A stretch of 35,992 nucleotides of DNA from Candidatus Woesebacteria bacterium GW2011_GWB1_33_38. GTDB lineage: Bacteria > Patescibacteriota > Microgenomatia > UBA8517. A program made the position numbers and the translations under genes. Shown here one piece after another: positions 35,935-35,992 of the stretch (positions are counted from its first letter, which is position 1; each line of letters begins with the position of its first letter). Below the pieces are notes generated by a model. The model saw only the letters and a list, made by a program, of their open reading frames with translations. It did not search any database and was not told the origin of the DNA. The stretch lies in assembly GCA_000990005.1 (NCBI GenBank), contig LBPF01000007.1:1-35992 (forward strand), written 5' to 3'.

Positions 35935-35992
35935 GAGAAGATAAAAGGTCCAGAAAAGTGCTTTGGCTACTTTGGTTCTTGATAATCCTCTG

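Noticed and set aside
1-35992. CRISPR array
   Set aside because: No evenly spaced identical repeats with unique spacers were seen; the RecB/Cas4-like nuclease at 30224 has no array or other cas gene nearby.

Overview
AT-rich window with gene content and style typical of a Candidate Phyla Radiation (Patescibacteria) genome; that placement is inference from small genome-like packing, not a database result. Housekeeping block (about 0.5-9.2 kb): class IV aminotransferase, IleRS, RodA/FtsW, L21, L27, ParB, signal peptidase I, IMPDH/GMPR-like protein and tRNA-Val(CAC). Then an ECF sigma factor operon, a truncated KilA-N ORF, a ferric-reductase-like membrane protein and a C39-like secreted protease. 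From 13.2 to 28.9 kb there is a surface-polysaccharide locus (methyltransferases, GT4, GT2, flippase, Wzy-like ligase) interrupted by two cassettes: a five-gene small-molecule/ATP-grasp cassette (15.67-19.90 kb) and a LexA + fused nuclease-methylase + HsdS restriction cassette (20.05-23.97 kb). The 3' end has a DUF433/PIN-like toxin-antitoxin pair, a RecB-like nuclease, and a copper/thiol module (HMA-SafE-cupredoxin fusion, CopA, DsbA-like). Main hunting results: (1) many degenerate period-7 (heptanucleotide) repeat arrays inside ORFs; (2) GC-rich palindromic/hairpin inserts carried in-frame inside glycosyltransferase genes; (3) a 93-nt in-frame chimeric scar (GT2 head fused to GT4 tail) showing that the two cassettes sit in tandem 'GT4 tail - cassette - GT2 head' units; (4) a LexA-controlled BcgI-like R-M system with a candidate operator in its promoter spacer; (5) recurrent -10 boxes 6-10 nt before start codons, implying leaderless transcription; (6) nested IS remnants at the left edge. 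No tools or searches were used; all family names are from reading the translations.
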